Shown here: positions 7,822-16,590 of the stretch, one piece after another
Layout of the letters: every line of letters starts with the position of its first letter
Position numbering within the stretch: the first letter of the stretch is position 1
Assembly (NCBI RefSeq): GCF_002298975.1
Contig: NZ_DBMV01000022.1
Span: 9,298 to 73,297 of the forward strand
Source: Ralstonia sp. UBA689
Lineage (GTDB): Bacteria; Pseudomonadota; Gammaproteobacteria; Burkholderiales; Burkholderiaceae
Length of the DNA stretch: 64,000 bases
Direction of reading: 5' to 3'
The notes under the pieces: model-generated
What the model was told of the DNA's origin: nothing
Databases searched by the model: none
The model's input: the letters and a program-made list of their open reading frames with translations, nothing else
Made by a program: the position numbers and the translations under genes

Positions 7822-9285
7822 TCACCTCAGCTCGACCGAGACAAAGATGCGGGCGTTGTTGTGCAGGATCAGCAATGCGACCTGCTTCCCGGCCTTTGCA
7901 GTGAGTGCGCTCATTTGCTCGGGTGATTTGACTGGCGTGCCATTGAACGACAGGACGATATCGCCGGGTTGGATACCGGCACTTGCCGCGGGCTCCTCGA
8001 CTGCATCCACCGCCAGTCCTTCCGTGAGCGCGGTAGCGAGCCGTTCGGCCTCATTGAGCGGGCGCACGGCCAATCCGAGGCGATGGGCTGCGCTGCCTTC
8101 GTCCTGCTGCGTGCCGGGTCTTCCCTCGGATGCGGCGGCCACGATTGTGGCCGTCATCGGCTTTTGATTGCGGATCAGCGTGAGCGCGATCTTTGTTCCG
8201 GGCTTGAGCGCAGCAAGATGTTCGGCGAGTTCAGCGGAGCGGTCGACTGCCTTGTCGCCAATCTGCGTGATGACGTCGCCGGGCTTCAGGCCGCTGGCGG
8301 CGGCAGGCGAGCCGGGCTCGACGGAATTGACCAGTGCCCCGGCCGGCCGGGGCAGGCCAAAGGCCCGAGCCAAGCCAGGGTCGACGTCTTGCATGCCGAT
8401 GCCAAGGTTGCCCTGGGGCACCTTGCGCAGGGCCAGCAACTGCTTCTCCACCTGCACCGCGACGTTGATCGGGATGGCAAAGGTCAGGCCCGAGTATCCC
8501 CCCTCCGTTTGCCCATAGATCTGCACGTTGATGCCGATGACCTCGCCGGAGCGGTTGAGCAGGGGGCCGCCCGAGTTGTCGGTCACGATGTTGACGTCGG
8601 TCTGGATGAACGGAGTCGAGACGCCCTCCGGCAGCGCGCGGGGGGCGACACTCACAATGCCGGCGGTCACGGTGTTCTCGGGGCCGTGGGGCGATCCGAT
8701 CATCAGCACCAGTTCGCCGGCGCGCACGCGCGACGAGTCGCCAAGTTTGACGGTCGGCAGCTTCTTGGCGTCGATTCGGATCACTGCCACGTCGCTCCGC
8801 GGGTCGACAGCCAGCACTTTTGCCTTGAACTCACGCCGGTCAGTCAGTTTGACCGTGACCTCTTCAGCGCGGTCCACCACGTGCGCACTGGTCAGGATCA
8901 GGCCGTCCGGGCTGACGATGAAACCCGAGCCGGTTCCCCTGATTGCATGCGGCGCGCCGCTTTGCGGCTGCCGAAACTGTGGGGCGGAGCGCTGAAAGAT
9001 CTGGATGAAGGGATCGTCCGGATCGAGGTCCTCGGGGGCCTGCCCTTGCGTTGGCTGCTCCGGCGCGGTTGCGCTGATATTCACGACGGCCGGGCCGTAT
9101 CGCTCAACGATGGTGGGGAGATCGACCGGCGCAATGCTCGCCCCTTTGGCGGGTGCAGGTGCGATGCCTGCGGCGATTGCCGTTGGCTGCAGATACGAAA
9201 CGCCGCCGAGCACGGAGGCGATCACGACAGCATCGCGCAAGGCGCGGGTCAGGATGTTGTGGGTGTTGCTGGTCTGGCGGAGCAT
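7822..9285 (-). CDS. Do-like (HtrA/DegQ-family) periplasmic serine protease
   Basis: A 487-residue HtrA-family protein: N-terminal signal or anchor segment (about residues 15-40), trypsin-like domain, then two PDZ domains (about 280-370 and 395-480). The triad is His135 (LTSAHVV), Asp165 (RSDVAVI) and Ser238 (TDNSGGPL). The residues before the serine are unusual: most Do proteases have PGNSGGPL, whereas here Pro-Gly is replaced by Thr-Asp, next to the oxyanion hole. The start at 9285 has GGAG upstream. It follows tadC on the same strand after 184 bp and may be read from the tad operon. A role in quality control of pilus components is inference. Which Do paralogue (DegP, DegQ, MucD) it matches is unclear. 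Confidence 0.88.
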   Translation of the reverse strand: MLRQTSNTHNILTRALRDAVVIASVLGGVSYLQPTAIAAGIAPAPAKGASIAPVDLPTIVERYGPAVVNISATAPEQPTQGQAPEDLDPDDPFIQIFQRSAPQFRQPQSGAPHAIRGTGSGFIVSPDGLILTSAHVVDRAEEVTVKLTDRREFKAKVLAVDPRSDVAVIRIDAKKLPTVKLGDSSRVRAGELVLMIGSPHGPENTVTAGIVSVAPRALPEGVSTPFIQTDVNIVTDNSGGPLLNRSGEVIGINVQIYGQTEGGYSGLTFAIPINVAVQVEKQLLALRKVPQGNLGIGMQDVDPGLARAFGLPRPAGALVNSVEPGSPAAASGLKPGDVITQIGDKAVDRSAELAEHLAALKPGTKIALTLIRNQKPMTATIVAAASEGRPGTQQDEGSAAHRLGLAVRPLNEAERLATALTEGLAVDAVEEPAASAGIQPGDIVLSFNGTPVKSPEQMSALTAKAGKQVALLILHNNARIFVSVELR

Positions 9286-9469
9286 GGTGCATCTCCAATG
9301 CGGTCATCACGCCGGCAGCCGGAAAGCGACCCGGCACCGTGTGCCAACTGCGCGCCAAGGGAAGGAAAAAACCCGGCGCGCGTCCGGGAAACAGGACCAT
9401 CGCCCCAGCGTCGCGCGCCAAGTGATAGTCCGGGGGCCGTTGCAGCCAAGTTATGTTCGCTTTCGCATG

Positions 9470-10438
9470 TCAGCCTCCCGTGCTGCCGGTGATGGTGGGA
9501 AGCAGCACACGGTAGATCTGGATGAAGGCCGGGCCGAGCAGCACCAGAAGCAGGGTCGGGAAGATAAAGAAGATCAGCGGGAAGAGCAGCTTGAGCGCGA
9601 TCTTGGCGGCCTGCTCTTCGGCGATCATGCGGCGCTTGGTGCGCAGCATGTCGGACAGCACGCGCAGGGAGTCTGCCAGGCTGGTGCCGAAGCGGTCGGC
9701 CTGGATCAGCATCGACGCGAACTTGTCCACGTCTTCCACGCCGGTGCGCAGGGCCAGGTTCAGCAGGGCTTTCTCCTTCGAGAACCCCGAGCGCAGTTCC
9801 AGCAGCATCAGCTCCAGCTCCGATGCCAGCACGGGGCAGCGTAGCGCGAGTTCCTGCGACACGCGCAGCAGCGCGGCATCCAGCCCGAGGCCGGCCTCCA
9901 CGCAAACGGTGAGCAGGTCGATCATGTCCGGAAACTCTTCGAAGACGGCGCGCTTGCGGTTCTCGATCTTGCGCGCCAGCACGGCACTGGGCAGGTAGTA
10001 GCCGATGGCGCCGAGCAGCCCCAGCACGGCAAAGGTCATCTCCTGGTCGTGGAACGTGACGTGCCGGGCGCTCATGGCCGCCAGCCCAAACAGCGGAAAG
10101 GCGATGGCCAGCACGGTCTTGATACCGAAGTACAGCGGCGCGGCCGACGCGTGGCGCCAACCGGCGTTCATGAAGCGCACGCGCAGTTGCGAATTCTCCC
10201 AGCCCTCCTTGGGCAGCGAGAGCTGCGAGACCGGCTTGGCCCACGTCGCCAGTTTTTCAACCCAGGCGTTGTCGAGCCCGTCTGTGGCACCGGTGTCCAC
10301 TGTCTGGCCGGCGATCTGCTGCACCCGGCCGCGCGTGCGGCTTGGCGAGAAGATCTGCAGCAGACCGAGCGCGGCAATAAAGGCGGCAATAAAGACCAGC
10401 ACCAGCACCACGTTCTGTGTGGAATAGATGGTTTGCAT
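9470..10438 (-). CDS. tadC: TadC, Flp pilus inner-membrane platform protein
   Basis: A 322-residue type II secretion F-domain protein. It has an N-terminal membrane helix (NVVLVLVFIAAFIAALGLL), a cytoplasmic region, the F-domain segment DMIDLLTVCVEAGLGLDAAL that is diagnostic for TadC, and a C-terminal pair of helices (ALKLLFPLIFFIFPTLLLVLLGPAF). With TadB it forms the platform on which the TadA ATPase drives Flp pilin polymerisation. It is the last recognisable tad gene of the minus-strand operon, 91 bp after tadB. Confidence 0.93.
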   Translation of the reverse strand: MQTIYSTQNVVLVLVFIAAFIAALGLLQIFSPSRTRGRVQQIAGQTVDTGATDGLDNAWVEKLATWAKPVSQLSLPKEGWENSQLRVRFMNAGWRHASAAPLYFGIKTVLAIAFPLFGLAAMSARHVTFHDQEMTFAVLGLLGAIGYYLPSAVLARKIENRKRAVFEEFPDMIDLLTVCVEAGLGLDAALLRVSQELALRCPVLASELELMLLELRSGFSKEKALLNLALRTGVEDVDKFASMLIQADRFGTSLADSLRVLSDMLRTKRRMIAEEQAAKIALKLLFPLIFFIFPTLLLVLLGPAFIQIYRVLLPTITGSTGG

Positions 10439-10529
10439 GATCGTCTCCCTCTACGGCATTGCGGCATTGCGACATTGCGGGATTGCGGCTGCGCGGACCG
10501 ATGTCCGCATATCAGTGCCTGTCGATTCG

Positions 10530-11507
10530 TCACACCCGGATGCGGATGATCTTGCGCATCCAGAGCACGCCCAGGACCATGTTGAGCAGCGCCGCCCCGA
10601 TCATCTTCAGGCCGATCGGGTCGTGCCACAGCACCTTCATGAAGTCCGGGTTGACGACCAGGATCAGCCCGGCGGTGCAGAACGGCAGCAGCCCGAGAAT
10701 CCATGCCGACAGGCGACCTTCGGCCGACAGCACGCGGATCTTGTCGTACAGCTTCAGGCGCTCGCGCACCAGCATGCCGATGGTGTCGAGAATCTCGGCC
10801 AGGTTGCCGCCGCTCTCGCGCTGGATGAGCACCGCGATCACGAAGTAGCGCAGGTCATTGACGGGCACCCGCATGGCGAGGTTGGTCAACGCTTCATCCA
10901 CCGCAACGCCGTAATTGATCTCTTCGAACGTGATGCGGAACTCGGGGCCCATCGGCGGCTTGATCTCCTGCCCGACCATGCCCAGGGCGCTGGCGAAGGA
11001 GTGGCCGGCGCGCAGCGCGCGGGCGATCATGTCTACCGCGTCTGGCAGTTGCGCCTCCAGGTGCTTGATGCGCTTGTGCCGGAGCCTGACGATGTACAGC
11101 ACGGGCAGCATGCCCGCCAGCAACGCCACCGCGCCGACGATGGCGATGGGAACCGGCAGCCAGGCGCCCGCCGCCAGCACACCGAAGCCAAACAGGCAGC
11201 AGATTCCCAGCAACTGGCCGACCGACCACGAGCTGCCGGACTGCTCCAGCCAGCGGTCGATGACGGTCACCCGGGGCAGGCTCATCAGCCAGCGCTGGAA
11301 GCGCGGCGAGTCGCTCAGCAGCCGCTTCTTGAGGATCGTGAGCCGTTCCTGATCGACATGGCCGCCTGCGGACAAGGCGCGGATGCGTGCGTCGACGCGC
11401 TTGGCCGCGGGGCCGTGGTAGTTGTTCCACCACTGGTAGAGCCCCTCGATACAGAGCACCACCGCGGCGAACAGCAGGATCATGAAGGCATAGAAGATTT
11501 CGCTCAT
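10530..11507 (-). CDS. tadB: TadB, Flp pilus inner-membrane platform protein
   Basis: A 325-residue partner of TadC with the type II secretion F domain (QLPDAVDMIARALRAGHSFA, ERESGGNLAEILDTIGMLVR) flanked by membrane helices: one at the N-terminus, a pair near residues 110-140 (LLGICCLFGFGVLAAGAWL and following), and a C-terminal pair. The start at 11507 (MSEIFYAF) was chosen over an upstream ATG at 11534 because GGGGGAAC lies seven bases before it. It lies between tadA and tadC with gaps of 42 and 91 bp. Confidence 0.92.
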   Translation of the reverse strand: MSEIFYAFMILLFAAVVLCIEGLYQWWNNYHGPAAKRVDARIRALSAGGHVDQERLTILKKRLLSDSPRFQRWLMSLPRVTVIDRWLEQSGSSWSVGQLLGICCLFGFGVLAAGAWLPVPIAIVGAVALLAGMLPVLYIVRLRHKRIKHLEAQLPDAVDMIARALRAGHSFASALGMVGQEIKPPMGPEFRITFEEINYGVAVDEALTNLAMRVPVNDLRYFVIAVLIQRESGGNLAEILDTIGMLVRERLKLYDKIRVLSAEGRLSAWILGLLPFCTAGLILVVNPDFMKVLWHDPIGLKMIGAALLNMVLGVLWMRKIIRIRV

Positions 11508-11549
11508 TTGAGGTTCCCCCTTTTTCCGGATCACGCCGTCTGTGCGGCT

Positions 11550-12914
11550 TCAAACCTCGAACTGTCTCGCGGGGTCGAAGGTCTCGTCAGGCAGGCCCAC
11601 CCCGTACACGCGCAGCCGCTCGGCAAAGCGCGGATAGACACCCGTGGCATGGAAGTTGCCCTTGACGGTGCCGTCCTGCATCACGCCGGTGCGCTGGAAG
11701 GTGAAGATCTCCTGCATGTTGATCGTGTCGCCTTCCATGCCGGTGATCTCCTGGATGCTGACCACCTTTCTGCGCCCGTCGGTGAGCCGCGCCACCTGGA
11801 TCACCACCGTGATGGCCGAAGCGATCTGCTGCCGGATCGTCTTGGGCGGCAGGGCCAGGCCCGCCATGTTCACCATGTTCTCCATGCGGGTCAGGGCGTC
11901 GCGCGGGGTGTTGGCGTGGATGGTGGTGAGCGACCCTTCGTGGCCGGTGTTCATGGCGTTGAGCATGTCCAGCGCCTCGCCGCCGCGCACTTCGCCCAGG
12001 ATGATGCGGTCCGGACGCATGCGCAGGGCGTTGCGCACCAGCGCACGCTGCGTGATCTCGCCCTTGCCTTCGATGTTGGGCGGGCGTGTTTCCAGGCGCA
12101 GCACGTGCGGCTGGCGCAACTGCAGTTCCGCCGCGTCTTCAATCGTGACCAGGCGTTCGTCGGCCGGGATGAAGCCCGAGAGGATGTTCAGCAAGGTGGT
12201 CTTGCCGCTGCCAGTGCCGCCCGAGACGAGCACGTTGAGCTTGGCGTGCGCCAGCGCCTGCACCAGCTTGGCCATCGGCGGCGTCAGGGTCTTGAGCTCG
12301 ATCAGGTTGGCGATCTGCAGCGGGTTGGCCGCAAACCGCCGGATCGACAGCAGCGGGCCGTCGATGGCCGAGGGCGGGATGATCGCGTTCACGCGCGAGC
12401 CGTCGGGCAGGCGTGCATCCACCATCGGGCTGGTTTCATCAATGCGGCGGCCGACGCGCGAGACGATCTTCTCGATCACCTTCATCAGGTGGGCGTCGTC
12501 GTAGAAGGTGATGTCGGTCAGCTCGAGCTTGCCGCGCCGCTCGACGTAGGTCTGCTTGGCGGTGTTGACCAGGATGTCGGACACGGTCGGGTCTTGCAGC
12601 AGCGGCTCCAGCGGGCCGAAGCCGAACATCTCGTCATACACGTCTGTCGACAACTGGCGGCGCTCGGTGTCGTTGAGCAGCAGTTTTTCTTCATCGATGA
12701 TGCCGTTGACCAGGACGCCGATCTCCTGGCGCACTCGTTCCGTCGGGAAGCGGGCCAGCCGCTCGAGGTCCACGCGGTCCAGCACGGCTTCATGCACCGT
12801 CTTCTTGAAATCGCGATAGTTGGATTGCCCCGGTGAGACGTGCAGGGTAGCCGCGTGCCCGTTCATGGTCAGCGGCGGAGGTTCCGGCAGGATGAGTTGT
12901 TCGCGGATCGACAT
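11550..12914 (-). CDS. tadA: TadA/CpaF, pilus assembly and retraction ATPase
   Basis: A 454-residue secretion ATPase of the GspE/PilT superfamily that powers Flp pilus assembly. The Walker A motif GGTGSGKT is at residues 232-239; the Asp box (ERLVTIEDAAELQL), Walker B (RMRPDRIILGEVRGGEALDM) and His box (GHEGSLTTIHANTPRDAL) follow in order. The N-terminal domain includes MFGFGPLEPLLQDPTVSDIL, typical of CpaF. Start at 12914 (MSIREQL) has GGAG six bases upstream; alternatives at 12926 and 12947 lack a comparable site, and the latter would overlap tadZ. Confidence 0.95.
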   Translation of the reverse strand: MSIREQLILPEPPPLTMNGHAATLHVSPGQSNYRDFKKTVHEAVLDRVDLERLARFPTERVRQEIGVLVNGIIDEEKLLLNDTERRQLSTDVYDEMFGFGPLEPLLQDPTVSDILVNTAKQTYVERRGKLELTDITFYDDAHLMKVIEKIVSRVGRRIDETSPMVDARLPDGSRVNAIIPPSAIDGPLLSIRRFAANPLQIANLIELKTLTPPMAKLVQALAHAKLNVLVSGGTGSGKTTLLNILSGFIPADERLVTIEDAAELQLRQPHVLRLETRPPNIEGKGEITQRALVRNALRMRPDRIILGEVRGGEALDMLNAMNTGHEGSLTTIHANTPRDALTRMENMVNMAGLALPPKTIRQQIASAITVVIQVARLTDGRRKVVSIQEITGMEGDTINMQEIFTFQRTGVMQDGTVKGNFHATGVYPRFAERLRVYGVGLPDETFDPARQFEV

Positions 12915-12939
12915 GATGGGCTCCATGTGGCTGGAGAAA

Positions 12940-14148
12940 TCAGGCAACGTTGGGTGAGGACGCCCTGGTCCGCATGAAGAGCTTGCTCAGTGAGAAGCCC
13001 TTCTCCTGCGGCTGGTGGCGTTCGTTTTCGCGCGCCGTGGCAAAGATGTCGGCCAGGGCCAGCGTGGCCTTGGCAATGGCGCTGTGCCGGTGTTCGCGGA
13101 TGACGGGCACGCCTTGGCAGATGGATTCATCCACCGCTGAAGGATCGTCGGGCAGCATGTGGAAGATCTTCATGCCGAAGACGTTTTCCAGCGTGCCGCG
13201 CGGCAGCTCGTCGCGCCGGCCGTGGCGGTTGACCAGCACCCGGATCTTGTCGGCCGGGTAGTGCAGGCCGTGCAGGATGTCCAGCAGGCGCCGCCCCGTG
13301 CGGGCAAAGGCGATGGTCGGCTGGACCACCAGGCAGATCTGGTCGCTGCGATCGAGCACCGCGATCGACAGCGGATTGATGGCCTGCCCGATGTCGACCA
13401 GGATGAAGTCGTAGCTTGGCGCGACCAGCGAGAGGACGTATTCGATCCGGTCCTTTTTGATCTCACCGGCCTTGATCGGATCGGTGGCGCCGGCCAGGAT
13501 GTCGAAGCCCTTGTCGACGCGCGTCAGGCAGGCTTCCAGGAAGGCGTCATCGAGCCGGTCGATCTGCGCGCAGACCTCTGCCAGGGTGGCCGGCGGCGTC
13601 TGGTTGCTGACCAGGAAGTGGGTGTCGCTGAACTGTGTGTTCAGGTCGATCAGCAGCACCCGCTTGTGCTCATGCGTGGCCAGCGCATGGCCGACGTTGC
13701 TGGCAATGAAGCTGGCTCCGGCGCCGCCCTTGCTCGACACAAAGGAGATCACGCGCGCTTCTTCTCGTGCCCTGGGAGTGAAGTTGCTCTCCAGGCGTTT
13801 GAGAGCGTCGGCCAATTGGCTGCGTTCCAGCGGCCAGGCCAGCACGTCGCTCACACCGGCACGCAGCGCGCGGATCAGCAGGTCAGGCTGCTGCGTCTGC
13901 GTGACGAGGATGCAGGGCAGGTCGGGCTGCTGCTGGCGCAGCGCTTCGATGCACTGCATCTGCGGGGTGCCGCCGTGCGCCTGGTCGATGATCAGCACAT
14001 CGGCGCTGCGCAACTGGCAGGCATGCGATGCCAGGTTGCCCGGCGCGTCCTGCAGCCGCATGACCTGGTAGCTTCCGCTGGCGGCCAAGAGGCGTGCGAT
14101 TTCCGCCAAGCGATCGCCGTCTTCGGATGCGATCAAGATCTTGAGCAT
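12940..14148 (-). CDS. tadZ: TadZ/CpaE, ParA-like pilus localisation ATPase
   Basis: A 402-residue protein with an N-terminal receiver-like domain (LKILIASEDGDRLAEIARLL, ADVLIIDQAHGG) and a C-terminal MinD/ParA-type ATPase domain. The deviant Walker A at residues 139-146 reads SKGGAGAS: the second lysine of KGGxGKT is alanine, a degeneration also known in other TadZ proteins, so hydrolysis may be weak or absent. TadZ places the Tad machinery at the pole and recruits other components. Start at 14148 has GGAG eight bases upstream; the in-frame ATG at 14220 was rejected. It lies between the small lipoprotein gene and tadA. Confidence 0.92.
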   Translation of the reverse strand: MLKILIASEDGDRLAEIARLLAASGSYQVMRLQDAPGNLASHACQLRSADVLIIDQAHGGTPQMQCIEALRQQQPDLPCILVTQTQQPDLLIRALRAGVSDVLAWPLERSQLADALKRLESNFTPRAREEARVISFVSSKGGAGASFIASNVGHALATHEHKRVLLIDLNTQFSDTHFLVSNQTPPATLAEVCAQIDRLDDAFLEACLTRVDKGFDILAGATDPIKAGEIKKDRIEYVLSLVAPSYDFILVDIGQAINPLSIAVLDRSDQICLVVQPTIAFARTGRRLLDILHGLHYPADKIRVLVNRHGRRDELPRGTLENVFGMKIFHMLPDDPSAVDESICQGVPVIREHRHSAIAKATLALADIFATARENERHQPQEKGFSLSKLFMRTRASSPNVA

Positions 14149-14226
14149 GGCAAGGACTCCTGTTTTTATCGTTCCTGCTGTGTTCCGTAGCGCCGCTTGG
14201 GGCGGCGTCCGGCCCGCCACCTTGCG

Positions 14227-14568
14227 TCAGCGCGAGCTGCCGCCTGACATGCCGACACCGCCGTAACCGCCGCCACCAAAACCGGCGCCGCCCAGGCCCG
14301 TCGTACCGCCGGCGCCCCCCGTGCCGAGCCGGTACAGCGAGCGGTCGTAGTTCGACATGGCGGCCACTGCTGCCTTGCCGTCCACGCCGTTGGCTGGGGG
14401 CAGGTTGGCCGGCGCATCCGGGTTGATGACCTGGGCGTGGCTGACGGTGGTGACGGCCTCACCGAAGTGCTTGTCCCACACGGGCGTGGTGGACATGCAG
14501 GCGGTCAGTGCCTGGCTGGCCAGCAGCAGGAGTGCTACGCGGGACAGGAGTTTGAGGTTCGCGTTCAT
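14227..14568 (-). CDS. Small glycine-rich lipoprotein of the tad operon
   Basis: A 113-residue predicted lipoprotein: signal peptide MNANLKLLSRVALLLLASQ, lipobox LTAC with the cysteine at residue 24, then a short mature chain ending in an extreme Gly tail (TGLGGAGFGGGGYGGVGMSG). Its place between the secretin and tadZ is where CpaD/RcpB-type outer-membrane proteins or the TadD lipoprotein are found, so a pilotin or channel-gating role is plausible, but sequence similarity was not evident. Gaps to neighbours are 27 and 78 bp, consistent with one transcript. Confidence 0.75.
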   Translation of the reverse strand: MNANLKLLSRVALLLLASQALTACMSTTPVWDKHFGEAVTTVSHAQVINPDAPANLPPANGVDGKAAVAAMSNYDRSLYRLGTGGAGGTTGLGGAGFGGGGYGGVGMSGGSSR

Positions 14569-14595
14569 GGCTTGTCTCCAAAGGGTTCCTGGTGC

Positions 14596-16506
14596 TCAGC
14601 GCGATTGCGGGGTGCCGGCCGCCTTGGCTTGCGCCAGGCGAGCCGCGGTGGCTTCGATGCGGGCAACACGCGCGGCGGTGTCATCTGCCGGTGCTGCGGC
14701 GTGTTCAGGCGGCGCCAGCTCCACAGCTTTGGCAACGGGCTCGGCGGTGATCGGCTTGGCGACTGCAGGCTCGGCAACTGCAACGGGCTCGGAGGGTGTT
14801 GCCTTGGCGGGCTTGTCCGCCGGTGCGGTGCTCACTTCCGTGCGCTGTGCGGGCGCAGGGGTGGGCGTTGCAGGCACAACCGGTGCAGGCACAGGTGCTT
14901 GCGAGGACGGCGCGGACGGCGCGCTCGGTGCGGGCGGCATCGGCTTGGCAGGGCGGTTCTTGCCACCGGAGCCTTCCATGTTGCCCATCAGGTAGACCTG
15001 GAACTCGTTCGGCGTCGAGAAGCTGTCGGTCGGCAGCGGATACGAAGCCGCCTGCATCGGCTGCACCAGGTGCGGCGTGATCACGATCACCAGTTCCGTG
15101 AGGTCCTGCTGATACGACGTGCTGCGGAACAGCGTGCCGAGCACGGGCACCTCGCCGACGCCAGGCACGGCCTTGAGCGTGCCGCGTGCGTTGTCCTGCA
15201 GCAGGCCGCCGATGGCGAAGCTTTCGCCATCGCGCATCTGGACCGTGGTGGAGGCACGCCGGGTGGTGATCAGCGGCAGGATGGTCTGGCCGTTCAGGCT
15301 CGAACCCGAGACGGTCGCGCCGGTGGGCGAGAGTTCGGACACTTCCGGCGCGACCTTGAGGTTGATGCGGCCGTTGGCCATTACCGTTGGCGTGAACTTC
15401 AGCCCCACGCCAAACTCCTCTTGCTGCAGCGTGATGGTGGAGGCGCCGCCCAGGGCGTTGCTTTGCGCGACCGGGATGTAGATCTTGCCGCCCGCCAGGA
15501 AGCTGGCTTCCTGGCCACTGAGCGTCACCAGGTTCGGTTCGGCCAGGATCTTGACCAGGTTGTCGTTCTTCTGCGGATCGAGCTGGACCTGGAAGGGCCG
15601 GTTGTTGTTCTTGTTGCCGAACAGCGCCGTGGTGGACCCAGCCAGCAGGGAGGTCAGCAGCCCACCGCTCCAGGAGCCGAAGCCGCCCTGGATGTTGAGC
15701 GCCGAGCCCATCTGGTTGAGCAGGGTCTTGGACACTTCGGCCACCTTCACCTCCAGCATCACCTGCTGCGGGGTGTCGACGGTCATCATGTTGAGCACGC
15801 CGCCACCGGGGGTGGCGCCACCGCCCTTGTCATTGCCGCTTTGTGCCGAGGCCGCATAGGCGCGTGCGATTTCCATTGCCATCGAGGCGGACTGCGCGTT
15901 CGATACGGAGCCGGTCAGCACGAGGTTGTCGGCAGCGGTTGTGACGCGGATCCTGGATTCGCCCGGCATCAGTTGCGACAGAGACGTTTGCAGGCCGCCG
16001 GCATCGGCGTTGACCACCACGTCGACCACGCTGCAGGTGCCGCTGCGGCCTTGCACGATCATGTTGGTGGTGCCCACGCTGCGCCCCAGCAGGTACATGC
16101 TCTGCGGCGACACCATGCTGGCCTGCACCACGTTCGGGTTGCCCAGGGTGCGGTTGCGCACCGGTTCGGGCAGCGAAATGATGGTCGACTTGCCAACTGG
16201 CACGACCACGTTGCTTTCGCTGCGCACGGCGCCCGTGCAGTTCGGGCCGCGTACGTCGGGCTGTGCCGGTACGGTGGCCGGAGCCATGCTGATCGTCATC
16301 TGCATGGGCGCTGTGCCACCCGCACGGGACTGCGTGACGACGGGCGCCGTGGTGGACTTGGCGACGGCGCCGGCCTCCATGGCCGTTTGCGCACTCGCGC
16401 GATTGGGCGTGCCCAGCATGGCACCTGCTGCCCCCGCCAGGACCAAGGCGCAGGCCTTGGCGCGGGCATTCAGCAGTGCGGCATTGGTTTTTTGGTTCGT
16501 CTTCAT
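14596..16506 (-). CDS. rcpA: RcpA/CpaC outer-membrane secretin of the Flp pilus
   Basis: A 636-residue secretin: N-terminal signal segment (ALVLAGAAGAMLGTPNRASA), N-terminal pilus domain (about 90-230, with SLPEPVRNRTLGNP and VVDVVVNADAGGLQ), then the secretin core (about 240-480) carrying VMLEVKVAEVSKTLL and the C-terminal signature VPVLGTLFRS...LTELVIVITPHLV. An unusual Pro/Ala-rich tail of about 130 residues (PPAPSAPSAPSSQAPVPAP and onward) follows the core and ends in a short charged helix. The ribosome site includes a run of seven G directly upstream of the ATG at 16506. Forms the outer-membrane channel for Flp pili; sits between rcpC and the lipoprotein gene. Confidence 0.93.
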   Translation of the reverse strand: MKTNQKTNAALLNARAKACALVLAGAAGAMLGTPNRASAQTAMEAGAVAKSTTAPVVTQSRAGGTAPMQMTISMAPATVPAQPDVRGPNCTGAVRSESNVVVPVGKSTIISLPEPVRNRTLGNPNVVQASMVSPQSMYLLGRSVGTTNMIVQGRSGTCSVVDVVVNADAGGLQTSLSQLMPGESRIRVTTAADNLVLTGSVSNAQSASMAMEIARAYAASAQSGNDKGGGATPGGGVLNMMTVDTPQQVMLEVKVAEVSKTLLNQMGSALNIQGGFGSWSGGLLTSLLAGSTTALFGNKNNNRPFQVQLDPQKNDNLVKILAEPNLVTLSGQEASFLAGGKIYIPVAQSNALGGASTITLQQEEFGVGLKFTPTVMANGRINLKVAPEVSELSPTGATVSGSSLNGQTILPLITTRRASTTVQMRDGESFAIGGLLQDNARGTLKAVPGVGEVPVLGTLFRSTSYQQDLTELVIVITPHLVQPMQAASYPLPTDSFSTPNEFQVYLMGNMEGSGGKNRPAKPMPPAPSAPSAPSSQAPVPAPVVPATPTPAPAQRTEVSTAPADKPAKATPSEPVAVAEPAVAKPITAEPVAKAVELAPPEHAAAPADDTAARVARIEATAARLAQAKAAGTPQSR

Positions 16507-16590
16507 ATCTCCCCCCCGGAGAGTTGGTGCTGCACACGAAGAAAATGTCTGTGAAACCCTCTGTTGACTGGACTGGTTGATGTGCTCAGA

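Noticed and set aside
10428..12836. Long plus-strand frame opposite tadB and tadA
   Set aside because: Antisense shadow of conserved tad genes; composition typical of out-of-frame GC-rich sequence.
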